Assembly (NCBI RefSeq): GCF_003264115.1
Contig: NZ_CP021912.1
Location: 3,021,001-3,085,000, forward strand
From: Erythrobacter sp. KY5
GTDB lineage: Bacteria; Pseudomonadota; Alphaproteobacteria; Sphingomonadales; Sphingomonadaceae
DNA: 64,000 nt
Direction of reading: 5' to 3'
Shown here: piece after piece, positions 17,261-25,800 of the stretch
How positions within the stretch are numbered: the first letter of the stretch is position 1
Layout: the number at the start of each line of letters is the position of its first letter
The notes under the pieces: model-generated
The model's input: the letters and a program-made list of their open reading frames with translations, nothing else
Database searches by the model: none
What the model was told of the DNA's origin: nothing
Translations under genes and position numbers: made by a program

Positions 17261-18775
17261 ATGACAATTCAACACATCGTGATCGTCGGCGGAGGGACCG
17301 CTGGCTGGATGGCCGCAGCGGCCCTGTCGCGGCTTAAGTCCGGCAGGAAGCTGGACATAAGCCTGATCGAGTCAGAGCAAATCGGCACAGTCGGTGTGGG
17401 CGAGGCAACGATTCCCCCTTTTGTGGGCTTCAATGATCTGCTCGGCATTCCGGAAAGCGAACTGCTGTCCAACGTGCAGGGCACATTCAAACTGGGGATC
17501 CAGTTCGAAAACTGGGGCAAGCGCGGTGACAGCTACATCCACCCGTTCGGCGCCTATGGGTACACGATGGGAGGCATCTCCTTCCATCATGTCTGGCACA
17601 AATTCGCCGAGGAAGGCGACAATCGTCCGATCCAGGTCTTCAATGTTGAAACCATGGCCGCTTACTTCGGAAAGTTCATGCGCAGCGAGGACTATCAGAA
17701 GCAGCGCGACGACCTGCCGCCGATCAACTACGCTTACCACCTCGATGCCGGGAAATACGCCGCTTTTCTTCGCCAATATGCCGAAAGGCGAGGCGTTATC
17801 CGGCACGAGGGTAAGGTCAGCGACGTCTCCCTCGATGGAGAAACCGGCTTTGTCACCGGCCTCACGCTCGACGATGGGCGCTCGCTTGAAGGCGACCTCT
17901 TCATCGATTGCTCAGGCTTTCGCGGGCTGTTGATCGAGCAGGCGCTCAAGACCGGATATGAGGACTGGACCCATTGGCTCCCATGCAATCGCGCCGTCGC
18001 ACTGCCTTGCGGACGCGATGATGGCAGCCCTCCCCCGCCCTTTACAAAGGCAACCGCACACAGCGCGGGCTGGCAATGGCAGGTCCCGCTGCAGCACCGC
18101 AATGGCAATGGCCATGTCTATTGCAGCGACTTCATGGAAGACCAGGAAGCGCTCGACATCCTGCTCGGCAACATCGCGGGCAAACCTCAGGCGGACCCCA
18201 ATTTCCTGCGCTTCACAACTGGGCGCCGCAAGAAGTTCTGGAACAAAAACGTCGTTGCGCTTGGTCTTTCAGCTGGCTTCATGGAGCCGCTCGAATCAAC
18301 GTCGATCCACCTCATCAACACCGGGGTCGACAAGCTCCTGTCGCTGCTTTCGCTCGACGGAGTGACGCAAACGCAGGAGGACACGTTCAACCGGCTCACA
18401 GGCCGTGAGTATGCGCGCATTCGCGACTTCCTCATCCTTCACTATAACGCGACCAGCCGCGACGATTCTGGTTTCTGGAACTATGTGCGAACCATGGACG
18501 TGCCCGAAACGCTCACCGAGAAGGTCGAATTGTTCAAGGCGAACGGCCAGATCTTCCGCGAAGAAGATGAACTGTTCACCGAAACAAGCTGGGCAGCGGT
18601 GATGATGGGACAGGGCATCGCGATGCACGGCCACAATGCGATGGCCGACTCGCTCGATCCGGTCTCGACCCGCAAGGAGATCGACGAGATGGAGCAATCG
18701 ATCCGTTTCCTCGTCCAGCATATGCCGGGACATGGCGAATACCTGTCTCGTTACTGTCCGGCCAAGGCGGCATAG
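17261..18775 (+). CDS. Flavin-dependent tryptophan-halogenase family protein (504 aa)
   Basis: The ATG at 17261 follows AGAGGAAT; an open frame upstream to 16970 is antisense to the receptor gene and not part of it. The FAD-binding GGGTAGW (10-16) is followed by GVGEATIP (45-52), the lysine of GTFKLGIQF (K77), WQWQVP (a conservative change from WxWxIP) and GFMEPLESTSIHL with the catalytic Glu. It is divergent from the glucan TonB receptor, so it belongs to the same locus. In TonB-linked halogenases the substrate is unproven. A role on free tryptophan is not supported by any neighbouring biosynthetic gene. No flavin reductase lies in the window. Confidence 0.92.
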   Translation: MTIQHIVIVGGGTAGWMAAAALSRLKSGRKLDISLIESEQIGTVGVGEATIPPFVGFNDLLGIPESELLSNVQGTFKLGIQFENWGKRGDSYIHPFGAYGYTMGGISFHHVWHKFAEEGDNRPIQVFNVETMAAYFGKFMRSEDYQKQRDDLPPINYAYHLDAGKYAAFLRQYAERRGVIRHEGKVSDVSLDGETGFVTGLTLDDGRSLEGDLFIDCSGFRGLLIEQALKTGYEDWTHWLPCNRAVALPCGRDDGSPPPPFTKATAHSAGWQWQVPLQHRNGNGHVYCSDFMEDQEALDILLGNIAGKPQADPNFLRFTTGRRKKFWNKNVVALGLSAGFMEPLESTSIHLINTGVDKLLSLLSLDGVTQTQEDTFNRLTGREYARIRDFLILHYNATSRDDSGFWNYVRTMDVPETLTEKVELFKANGQIFREEDELFTETSWAAVMMGQGIAMHGHNAMADSLDPVSTRKEIDEMEQSIRFLVQHMPGHGEYLSRYCPAKAA

Positions 18776-18804
18776 ACCCAACCAGTTTTAACCCGCGCAT
18801 ACAC

Positions 18805-18826
18805 ATGCAAATTTTTGCATTTTTTG
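18805..18826 (+). terminator. Possible weak terminator after halogenase 3
   Basis: A 7-bp AT-rich stem ATGCAAA/TTTGCAT with a 2-nt loop is followed by TTTTTG, directly after the halogenase gene. The stem is weak and the loop tight, so the call is tentative. It abuts operator O2. Confidence 0.35.
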
Positions 18827-18842
18827 TTGGTAACGTTATCAA
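18827..18842. promoter_or_regulatory. LacI-type operator O2
   Basis: TTGGTAACGTTATCAA shares 14 of 16 bases with O1 before the GH3 gene and is palindromic except for one pair. It sits directly before a degenerate coding remnant (18856-19081) rather than an intact gene, suggesting that a regulated gene here was lost. Confidence 0.65.
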
Positions 18843-18855
18843 CTTTGACGGAAGG

Positions 18856-19081
18856 ATGTGTAAAGTGTCGAGGACACGGGAGCCTCACGAACAGGCGCAC
18901 CGGGCCGAGTTCTGGCGGCTCTCATGGGCCTCGCATTTGTAACCTCGCCACAGATCGCTGAGGCAAAAATGACGAAACGCTCGAGCCGCTCGACGCGGAG
19001 CTTGAGGTTTACTTCCGCGGAACGACACAGGAAGCCGACCTGGGACCAGTATATGTCTTCATGCGGGAGAGCGCGCAGTAA
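18856..19081 (+). pseudogene. Degenerate remnant of a small secreted-protein gene (tentative)
   Basis: No single frame is open, but three frames in sequence look coding. An ATG at 18856 sits next to GGAAGG. A hydrophobic signal-like segment in another frame, VLAALMGLAFVTSPQIAEA, covers about 18910-18966. A third frame from about 18971 reads DETLEPLDAELEVYFRG and GPVYVFMRESAQ before TAA at 19079-19081. At least two frameshifts would be needed to join them. The position just after operator O2 fits a former member of the glucan regulon. No family is recognised. Chance open frames in GC-rich DNA are the alternative. Confidence 0.3.
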
Positions 19082-22000
19082 TCAAGCGATCCTGCGCGCT
19101 TCGCCAGTTCGATCATCCCACCCGGTCATCCGGTCGAGCCGTTCCAGCTCTTCGAGCAAGAGCGGCATGACCTCACGGCTTGCATTGCGGCCGATGAAGA
19201 GGTCCATATGCCCGTAATCCGGCACAATTCGCTGGCGATAAAGGTCGCGGCCATTGTGCTCTGACAGCCAGACGCGCGTGCGCTGCCCGCTCTCCGGATA
19301 GAATATCTGGTTGGTTGCACCTGACAGGAAGGTAATCGGCAGCGCAAGACGCCGCGCGGCGTCCTCGTCGGTGTAGATCGCTTTGCCATCGGCGTTCACC
19401 GCCAGCCCCTTGTGCATGATTTCGCCCAGATGCTTGAAGGGAGAGAGCGACACGCGGCTGAACATGCTGCCTAGCGCCAGATGGGTATCATGACCCAGCT
19501 GACGGTGATCCCAGCTTGGACCGAAAGTGCCGAAGACGCGCCGACAGGTCGGGTTCTTGCACTCCTGCCCCTCCGGCACGGGTATCTGGTAAGCGACCGC
19601 GTCGATCTCGTAGTCGGCCTCCGTCCCCTGGCTCACGAAATCCATATGCCCGTCGAGCAAAGAGATTTCGCCCAGCACGCCAGCGATACCCAGATCGGCC
19701 TTCATGTAATTGAGCCAGTCGGTTACAGGGTGCAGCGTCAGCTGCGAACTGATGACCGATCGCACATGGCTGACCCAGCCGGCACCAATACCCATGAGGA
19801 GGCTCATCGACCCGACGCAATGAGCCAGTGCCTGAACGCTGTGCGCGCCAGTGACTTCACGGATTATCGCGATGGCAGCTGGCCAGTCGTATCGCGCAAT
19901 GTCATCGATGTTGAACTCGGGTGGATGCTCAGTATCGTTGCCCGCATCCTCGCTCGCGCGGTAGTCGAACAGCCAGACGTCATATCCTTGCGCCACAAGG
20001 CTTTCACTGAGGTTTTCATCGACCGTCGGTGTCGCAAAGCTAGACGCACGCACCGAAAAACCCGGAGCAAGCACAATCGGCCCGCGCGAACCGCCGCGAT
20101 ATCGGGTGAGCCCAATATTCACGCCGTCTTGCGTAGGCACGATATGGCGTTCGGCACTCGGCAAGCGAAGATCGCGCAGCTTGAGCTCTGCGGCGTCTGC
20201 CTTGGCGAAGTCGTTCAGCGTCGCCAGCATTCCGCCATACGCGCGGAACACGGTCATTGCGAAAAACCCGGCATATTTGGCCTGGAAGTAGGTCTCGATC
20301 GCTTTCTTCGCGCGCGGGATCAGGCCGACGATATGCCCGACCAGCGTATCGGCATCGTGCACGGTGATAGTGGTCAGCTGACGCATGAATTCGTCAATGC
20401 CCAGCTTGAGCACGCCGCGCCCGATCAGCTCCCCGCTTTCGTCCTCGCCATGTCTCAGGGTCACGAACAAGGTGGTGAGATCGGTCCAGGGGTCGGACTT
20501 TCCGCTCCCCGCGCCGCGCTGCTCCAGCGTCTTGAACCCGTGGAAATGGACAGGACCCTGCGGTCCATCAAGCACCATGTCGTAGAGCATCTTCCAGCTC
20601 TCGGCCTTGTCGGGGTCTGCGACGAGCAGGCGGAAGGTTCCTTCGCGCACCGGCATAGGTTCAGGAGCGATGGCGCTCACCAGGACTTCTCCGGTGATTG
20701 CCGAGCGGTGCTCGCGCTCCTCGATCATGCGGTGCAGGTTCTGGGTGGTGACAGTCAGCTTGAAACTGCACTCCCCACCCTCGGCTTCACCCCACGCCGC
20801 GCCATTGGCATAGTCGTCCCGAATGCGTTCTGCATGTCCGCAGGGGCGATGATGGCAGCCTGTGGCGCTGATATGTCCCGCCATAGTCTCGGTAAAGGAT
20901 AGCCCCGGGCTCATCGCTTCCGGGTGCTCCTTCACCAGGTTCCGGATCGCGGCTTTGCCCTCCTCGATTGCGCCCTCTTCGAAGTGCTTGCCAGCCTTGG
21001 CGACAGCGTCGGCTACAGGCCCGATTGCGTGACCCGCGACCCATTTCGCGATCCCGAGCTTGAGGTGGTCGTGATGAGGCATCGGCTTGCTCTCGCCCGG
21101 TTCCACCTCTTCAATGACCGGCGGCGGAAGTTCGGACTCCTCACCGAGCGCGTAATCGATTGTCCACCCCTCACGCTGAGCCATCTTCTCCACCGCGCGC
21201 TCTGCCACGGCGGTGATCGTCAGCAGCGGATTGACGCCTACAGCGCCCGGAAGCGCTGCTCCATCGCAGACATAGAGTCCGTGGTGAACGTCGGTCCCCT
21301 CCGAACCGGCATAAACGCGGCAGCTGTCATCGACGACGCCGCTGCTGGCATCGTCGCCCATGCCGCACCCGCCGATCGGGTGCACGGTTATGAGCTTGCG
21401 GCCAAGCTTGTCTGACCAAAGCGGGTCGGTGAAGTACTGCGCCTCGATCGCTTCTGCCGCCTCGCGCATTTTGTCATCGTCGTGGCGGAAGGTCTTTTGC
21501 TCGCCGGCATGCGCCCAGTTTATCGTGATGCGGTCGTCCTCAAGGGCAAGCGATCCGCCAGAATCGTCGACGCTCATCACGAGATAGGTTTGCGTTCGCG
21601 ACATCGGCCCCTTGTAAGCCCAGTCGGCGATGCTGCCCGGATCTGTCTGCACCGCCTCGCCCATTGCTTTTGCGTCGAGCAGTCGCGGTTTCACCTGATC
21701 GAAACCGAAGCGTGTGAACCCGTCGGCCAGGGCCTCGCCGAAGAAGAACGCAGGGCCGAGCGCGGCTGCGATGATACCGGGAGCTGCGCCCTCCTCAATC
21801 ACCAGGCCTTGAGTGACGTCCTCTGCATCGCGCATGTCGATGATGCCGGTGATGCAGGGGCCGGGATAGGCTTCCTCGCTTACATCATTCGTGCCGACGC
21901 CCAGCGCGTAGATCGGCTGAGGCATGACGACGTCGCCTTCCTTTTCTGTCTTGTAGTAGCTGTCATAAGCAAACCCGAGCGCATCGCCGTTGCCGGAGAA

Positions 22001-22918
22001 GCGCTTGCCCAAACGGTTCGACAGCGAAAGCCCCTTTTCGCGCGAGCGCAGCAGGATTTCGGTCGACCCGATAGCGCCTGCGCCCAGTACGACGTGGTCG
22101 GCGGTGATTGTCGTTGCCTCGCCGGCGGATCCTTCTGCGTTGTGCTCGACATGGACGCGCCATTGTTCGCCGTCGCGCTCGATCCAAAGCACCTTGGCCT
22201 GCGTGAAAATCTCCGCGCCGTGATTTGCCGCATCGGGCAGGTAATTCATCAGGGTCGTGTTCTTTGCCCCGACATTGCAGCCCGAGGTGCAATCGCCGCA
22301 ATTGGTGCAGGCAGGCTGAGGCACGCCGAACTTGTTGGTCTTGTCCTCGAATGTGACGTTGATCGGCGTCTTGTAGAACCGTTTGCCCATCACCTTGGCC
22401 GAATGCTCCAGCGCATCGAGCTTGCCGAGCGCGGGATAGGTATCGGGATAGGGATTGGGCGAAAGCATCTCTCGCGCACGCTCGTAATAGGCGTCGATCG
22501 CATGAGGGTTTTCGCGGAAAGCTGCAGGCCAATGGGCCTGGTCGAGTAGGCGCTTGTCGAGTTCGAGCGAGACATTTGCGTTGATCAGCGAAGTGCCCCC
22601 AAGGCCGCAACCGACTAGCGCGTACTGGTCATCGTTCACATGCACTTCGAACAAGGCGTCCGGCGCACCGATGCGCCCACCCTTGGCGTTGAACTGCACC
22701 GCGCCCTGCGCGTCTGCGAGCTTGTTGGGGTATGCGCCGGGAAGTATCTCCTTGCCCCGCTCAAGCACGCACACGTCTTTGCCCGCTCGCGCCAAACGCG
22801 ATGCCGCGACCCCTGCTCCATAGCCCGAGCCGACGACGAGCACGGTGTAATGCACTCTGGCCTCAGCAAGCGGTTTTGCGATGCGTTTCTGGCCGTATGA
22901 TGGGATTGCCTGGGTCAT
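19082..22918 (-). CDS. GMC-type oxidoreductase (cholesterol-oxidase-like) fused to an alpha/beta hydrolase (1278 aa)
   Basis: The start is the ATG at 22918, overlapping the phosphoesterase stop; the frame is open 103 codons further only as antisense noise. The N-terminal part has the dinucleotide site VVGSGYGAG (28-36) and a cysteine cluster CTNCGDCTSGC (Cys204, 207, 210, 214) found in cholesterol-oxidase-like GMC enzymes. It ends near residue 590 with HPIGGCGMGDD and GVNPLLTI. A linker region of unknown function, containing GCHHRPCGH, spans about 600-900. The C-terminal alpha/beta hydrolase (about 930-1270) has AHCVGS, placing Cys1034 where Ser normally sits, and a terminal His1237 in YGHMD. 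Two-domain proteins like this occur in actinobacteria, myxobacteria and sphingomonads. A sterol- or lipid-like substrate is inferred, not shown. Confidence 0.85.
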   Translation of the reverse strand: MTQAIPSYGQKRIAKPLAEARVHYTVLVVGSGYGAGVAASRLARAGKDVCVLERGKEILPGAYPNKLADAQGAVQFNAKGGRIGAPDALFEVHVNDDQYALVGCGLGGTSLINANVSLELDKRLLDQAHWPAAFRENPHAIDAYYERAREMLSPNPYPDTYPALGKLDALEHSAKVMGKRFYKTPINVTFEDKTNKFGVPQPACTNCGDCTSGCNVGAKNTTLMNYLPDAANHGAEIFTQAKVLWIERDGEQWRVHVEHNAEGSAGEATTITADHVVLGAGAIGSTEILLRSREKGLSLSNRLGKRFSGNGDALGFAYDSYYKTEKEGDVVMPQPIYALGVGTNDVSEEAYPGPCITGIIDMRDAEDVTQGLVIEEGAAPGIIAAALGPAFFFGEALADGFTRFGFDQVKPRLLDAKAMGEAVQTDPGSIADWAYKGPMSRTQTYLVMSVDDSGGSLALEDDRITINWAHAGEQKTFRHDDDKMREAAEAIEAQYFTDPLWSDKLGRKLITVHPIGGCGMGDDASSGVVDDSCRVYAGSEGTDVHHGLYVCDGAALPGAVGVNPLLTITAVAERAVEKMAQREGWTIDYALGEESELPPPVIEEVEPGESKPMPHHDHLKLGIAKWVAGHAIGPVADAVAKAGKHFEEGAIEEGKAAIRNLVKEHPEAMSPGLSFTETMAGHISATGCHHRPCGHAERIRDDYANGAAWGEAEGGECSFKLTVTTQNLHRMIEEREHRSAITGEVLVSAIAPEPMPVREGTFRLLVADPDKAESWKMLYDMVLDGPQGPVHFHGFKTLEQRGAGSGKSDPWTDLTTLFVTLRHGEDESGELIGRGVLKLGIDEFMRQLTTITVHDADTLVGHIVGLIPRAKKAIETYFQAKYAGFFAMTVFRAYGGMLATLNDFAKADAAELKLRDLRLPSAERHIVPTQDGVNIGLTRYRGGSRGPIVLAPGFSVRASSFATPTVDENLSESLVAQGYDVWLFDYRASEDAGNDTEHPPEFNIDDIARYDWPAAIAIIREVTGAHSVQALAHCVGSMSLLMGIGAGWVSHVRSVISSQLTLHPVTDWLNYMKADLGIAGVLGEISLLDGHMDFVSQGTEADYEIDAVAYQIPVPEGQECKNPTCRRVFGTFGPSWDHRQLGHDTHLALGSMFSRVSLSPFKHLGEIMHKGLAVNADGKAIYTDEDAARRLALPITFLSGATNQIFYPESGQRTRVWLSEHNGRDLYRQRIVPDYGHMDLFIGRNASREVMPLLLEELERLDRMTGWDDRTGEARRIA

Positions 22919-24348
22919 TCTGCCGCCTCCCGCAGCTGAGTGTTGGAGCGTTCGAGCAACTCGCGGGTGCGTTTGTCCGCCTCCTCGATGATGCGGGCGT
23001 GGACCAGGCGCGAGAAATCCGCCCAGCTTGCAGAGGCGCGATCGACCGCCTGCGATGCTTCCTCGACCAAACGACTGACGCGCCCGCTTCCCTCGACCCG
23101 GACCGGGGCGATGGTGCCGTCGGTGGGATCGTTGAAGAGACGCAGGGAAGCGACTTCCAGAGTGTCGGACACCAGCATCGCAGCACAGCCCTGCACCGGC
23201 ATCAGCGTCGGCTCGTCGAGCACCCATCCTCCGGTGTTGAAGACGGCAACCGGCAGGCCGAAGCCATCGACCTTAAGCTCGTCCTGGAACGGCTTGTGAG
23301 TATGCCCGAAGATGAAGGAAAGCTCGCGCGGGCGCTCTGCCAGCTCGTCATCCATCGCTCTTGCAAGCGGAGTGCCGATGTACCAGCCAAGATCATCGAT
23401 CTCGTCTGCCCCGAGCACATGACCGTAGCCATCGCGCTGACGCTCTGCGGTGCGGCCCGCTGTGATGTCGATGCCTGCGCGGATAAGGTTATCGAGCGTG
23501 ACCCCGTATTTCAGCGGCATCTTGGGATTGATGCCCATCTTGGTATGAAGGCCGCCAGTGATCCGGCGCGCGAGACCTTCTGCGAAATCGTGGCTCGCGC
23601 CAGCGCTGAGCATCGTTTCGTAAAGAGAGCCAACTTCCCCGCCGACATCGCCGGCGCTTCCAAGGTCAGACCAGAGGAAGTCGATCCACGGGCCGTTTTC
23701 TTGCTCAAGCTGGCGCATGGTCGAGGGGCGCGGATCGCTGTCTTCGAGAAACCCGCGCACATTCGAAAGCGAGCGGTACATGCCATCGAGGTAATGACCG
23801 TGATGCATAACGACAGCCCGTCCGCTCTCGCGATCGGAGATACCCCAGTTTGGATAGGCAATTCGCACCGAAGCTCCGGTCAGATGCGGGCGATGCGCGA
23901 TGAGCGATTCCATCAAGCGGCAACGATGGCGCGGCGTGCCGAAAACAGCCGTCACTGCCTCAAGATCGCCCGGCAACTCGCCGCTCTGAAGCGCGGTGAC
24001 GAAGCCATGATCCTGCGCCATGCGCCACAAGTGGTGATCGTGATTGCCTGCGATGTAGATAATCTCGCGCTGGAAGAGCTCGGGCCCTTCCTTAGGAAAG
24101 AAGGCGTCGAGCAATTGCAGGAAGCTTTTCGACACATCCCCGAATGGCGAAAGCCCCAGATCGAGAGCATCGCCGAGGAGGACCAGCTGCGGCTTCACGC
24201 CCCCCATGGTCTCTCCTATGGCTGCGGTGAAGGCGCGCAGAACTTCTGAAGGTCCGTCCGCGATTGCTCCTGCACCATCGATGTGAGTGAGCAGGCTGTC
24301 TCGTGCACCCAGATGGATGTCAGAGAGAACGACGTAACGAACGCTCAT
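22915..24348 (-). CDS. Metallophosphoesterase (calcineurin-like)
   Basis: 477 residues with the ordered metal-binding motifs of the superfamily: SDIHLGA (9-15), GDALDLG, GNHDHHL, a later HHGHYLDG and GHTHKP. The core ends near residue 370. The last 60-70 residues are a charged, Glu/Arg-rich helix, probably a coiled coil. No signal peptide or membrane segment is seen, so it is cytoplasmic. It overlaps both neighbours by 4 nt (ATGA), so the three genes are one operon and presumably share a pathway with the oxidoreductase-hydrolase fusion and the EstB-like enzyme. The phosphoester substrate cannot be told from sequence; the UDP-diacylglucosamine hydrolase LpxH and nucleases share these motifs. 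Confidence 0.88.
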   Translation of the reverse strand: MSVRYVVLSDIHLGARDSLLTHIDGAGAIADGPSEVLRAFTAAIGETMGGVKPQLVLLGDALDLGLSPFGDVSKSFLQLLDAFFPKEGPELFQREIIYIAGNHDHHLWRMAQDHGFVTALQSGELPGDLEAVTAVFGTPRHRCRLMESLIAHRPHLTGASVRIAYPNWGISDRESGRAVVMHHGHYLDGMYRSLSNVRGFLEDSDPRPSTMRQLEQENGPWIDFLWSDLGSAGDVGGEVGSLYETMLSAGASHDFAEGLARRITGGLHTKMGINPKMPLKYGVTLDNLIRAGIDITAGRTAERQRDGYGHVLGADEIDDLGWYIGTPLARAMDDELAERPRELSFIFGHTHKPFQDELKVDGFGLPVAVFNTGGWVLDEPTLMPVQGCAAMLVSDTLEVASLRLFNDPTDGTIAPVRVEGSGRVSRLVEEASQAVDRASASWADFSRLVHARIIEEADKRTRELLERSNTQLREAAE

Positions 24349-25595
24349 TTTTGGTTCTCCAGACAGGAATAGAAGGCATCGCGCACGAGCTTTTCGCGCG
24401 GATCATCCCACTTGCCGGTGCCAAGCTGGTTGGTGATCCAGGCGTAAGAAACGCCGTCTTCGGGGTCGCAGAAGGCGAGCGAGCCCCCGACAGCGAAACT
24501 GCCAAAGGCGCTGCGCGTTCGGGCGAACTCCCACTGGCTGAACGGTTTTTCAAAGCCGTAGGAATAATACATGTCGGCGGTCAGGATCTGATCCTTGAGA
24601 CCCTTGCGCGGATAGGGGTGACCTTGCTTGAGCGTCGCCATGACTTCAGACGTCACGCCCAGCGACGCCCCGCCCTGCGCAAAGGCATCGTAGAGCCGCG
24701 CCAGCCCGCGCGCCGACGCCATTCCGCCAGCAGCTCCCTGTCCGACGCGCCAGAATTCCTCGTTATCCAATGCACCCGGACCTTCGAGCACGAGCGGATT
24801 GTTCAGCGTGCGAAAGGCCAGCGTTCCCGGCACGCACATCTTGAAGGTGAGCGGCCATGGCATCGTTGTGTGGTGAATGAAGAGGTCCTGCATTCCGAAC
24901 CCTTCGATCCGGGCAATGCGCCTCTGATCGAAGCCTTCAGGCAGGCCCACAAAAACATCCGCACCAAGGGGGGCGCCGATCTCTTCATTGAAAAACTCGG
25001 GCAGTCGGCGGCCTTGAGGATCGCGACGATGAATGATCTCGCTCGCGATCCAGCCTAGTGTGTAAGCATGGTTTCCGGAATAGTCGCCTGGCGCCCAGTT
25101 GGGCTTCTGCCGCGCAATCGCGGCGCAGATCGCCTCTTCATCGCCGAGCCTGTCGACTGCGAGCTTGTAATCTATTGCTGCAAGCCCGGCCTGCTCGGAC
25201 AAGGCCTCGCCAACCGTTACATCGCCTTTGCCGTGGGCGGCGAATTCGGGCCAGATATCCGCGACACGCTCGTCATAAGAGAACAGGCCCCGCGATGCGG
25301 CAACAGCGGCAGCCATGCCGGTGAGCCCCTTAGTCAACGAGTAGACCAATGCGATCGTATCGCTGGCCCATGCCTTGTTTCGTTTGGCGCTGTTCCAGCC
25401 GCCATGCAGATCGACCACAGCTTCACCGCGGTGCATAATCGTGCAGGCAGCACCCAGAGCACTTCCGGAAATGATCGAAGCTTCAAAAGCGTGAGCGACG
25501 GGTTCAAAACCGTCAGCAACAAAACCTCCAATTGTCGGCGGAAGCTTCTCACCGCGCACATCCGTGTGCAGAAACGGACTCCTTGATACCTGCAT
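24345..25595 (-). CDS. Serine hydrolase of the beta-lactamase/EstB esterase family
   Basis: 416 residues. The class-C beta-lactamase fold is marked by SLTK (SxxK nucleophile motif in VYSLTKGL, about residue 90) and a downstream Tyr in GNHAYTLGW as the general-base candidate. There is no signal peptide, which argues against a beta-lactamase and for a cytoplasmic esterase such as EstB or the lovastatin esterase LovD. The phrase MHRGEAVVDLHGGW near the N-terminus is typical of that esterase branch. It is first gene of the overlapping operon with the phosphoesterase and GMC-hydrolase fusion. Hydrolysis of an acyl ester feeding the fusion enzyme is a reasonable inference. Confidence 0.87.
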   Translation of the reverse strand: MQVSRSPFLHTDVRGEKLPPTIGGFVADGFEPVAHAFEASIISGSALGAACTIMHRGEAVVDLHGGWNSAKRNKAWASDTIALVYSLTKGLTGMAAAVAASRGLFSYDERVADIWPEFAAHGKGDVTVGEALSEQAGLAAIDYKLAVDRLGDEEAICAAIARQKPNWAPGDYSGNHAYTLGWIASEIIHRRDPQGRRLPEFFNEEIGAPLGADVFVGLPEGFDQRRIARIEGFGMQDLFIHHTTMPWPLTFKMCVPGTLAFRTLNNPLVLEGPGALDNEEFWRVGQGAAGGMASARGLARLYDAFAQGGASLGVTSEVMATLKQGHPYPRKGLKDQILTADMYYSYGFEKPFSQWEFARTRSAFGSFAVGGSLAFCDPEDGVSYAWITNQLGTGKWDDPREKLVRDAFYSCLENQK

Positions 25596-25800
25596 AATGA
25601 GTCCCCGTTTTCGCGATGGCCAAACGCCACGCGCCTCGATTACAGGGCTAGGGCAGAATGGTTAATTACGAGTTAGGGGAGTTCACTCAATAGACTTATC
25701 TGAAGTGAATTCGGCTGACTTATACTTACCAGAGACAGTCAGGTTTTATTGCCACCGCGCTTTAGTGGCTGATATCGAAGTATTCGCTGAAATGCTGCGA

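Noticed and set aside
22919-23227. N-terminal 103-residue extension of the GMC fusion
   Set aside because: Arg/His/Gly-rich antisense-like composition overlapping the phosphoesterase gene; the ATG at 22918 with ATGA overlap and a family-like start fits better.
21482-24249. Long plus-strand frames opposite the GMC and phosphoesterase genes
   Set aside because: Shadow frames of strongly supported minus-strand genes with complete motifs.
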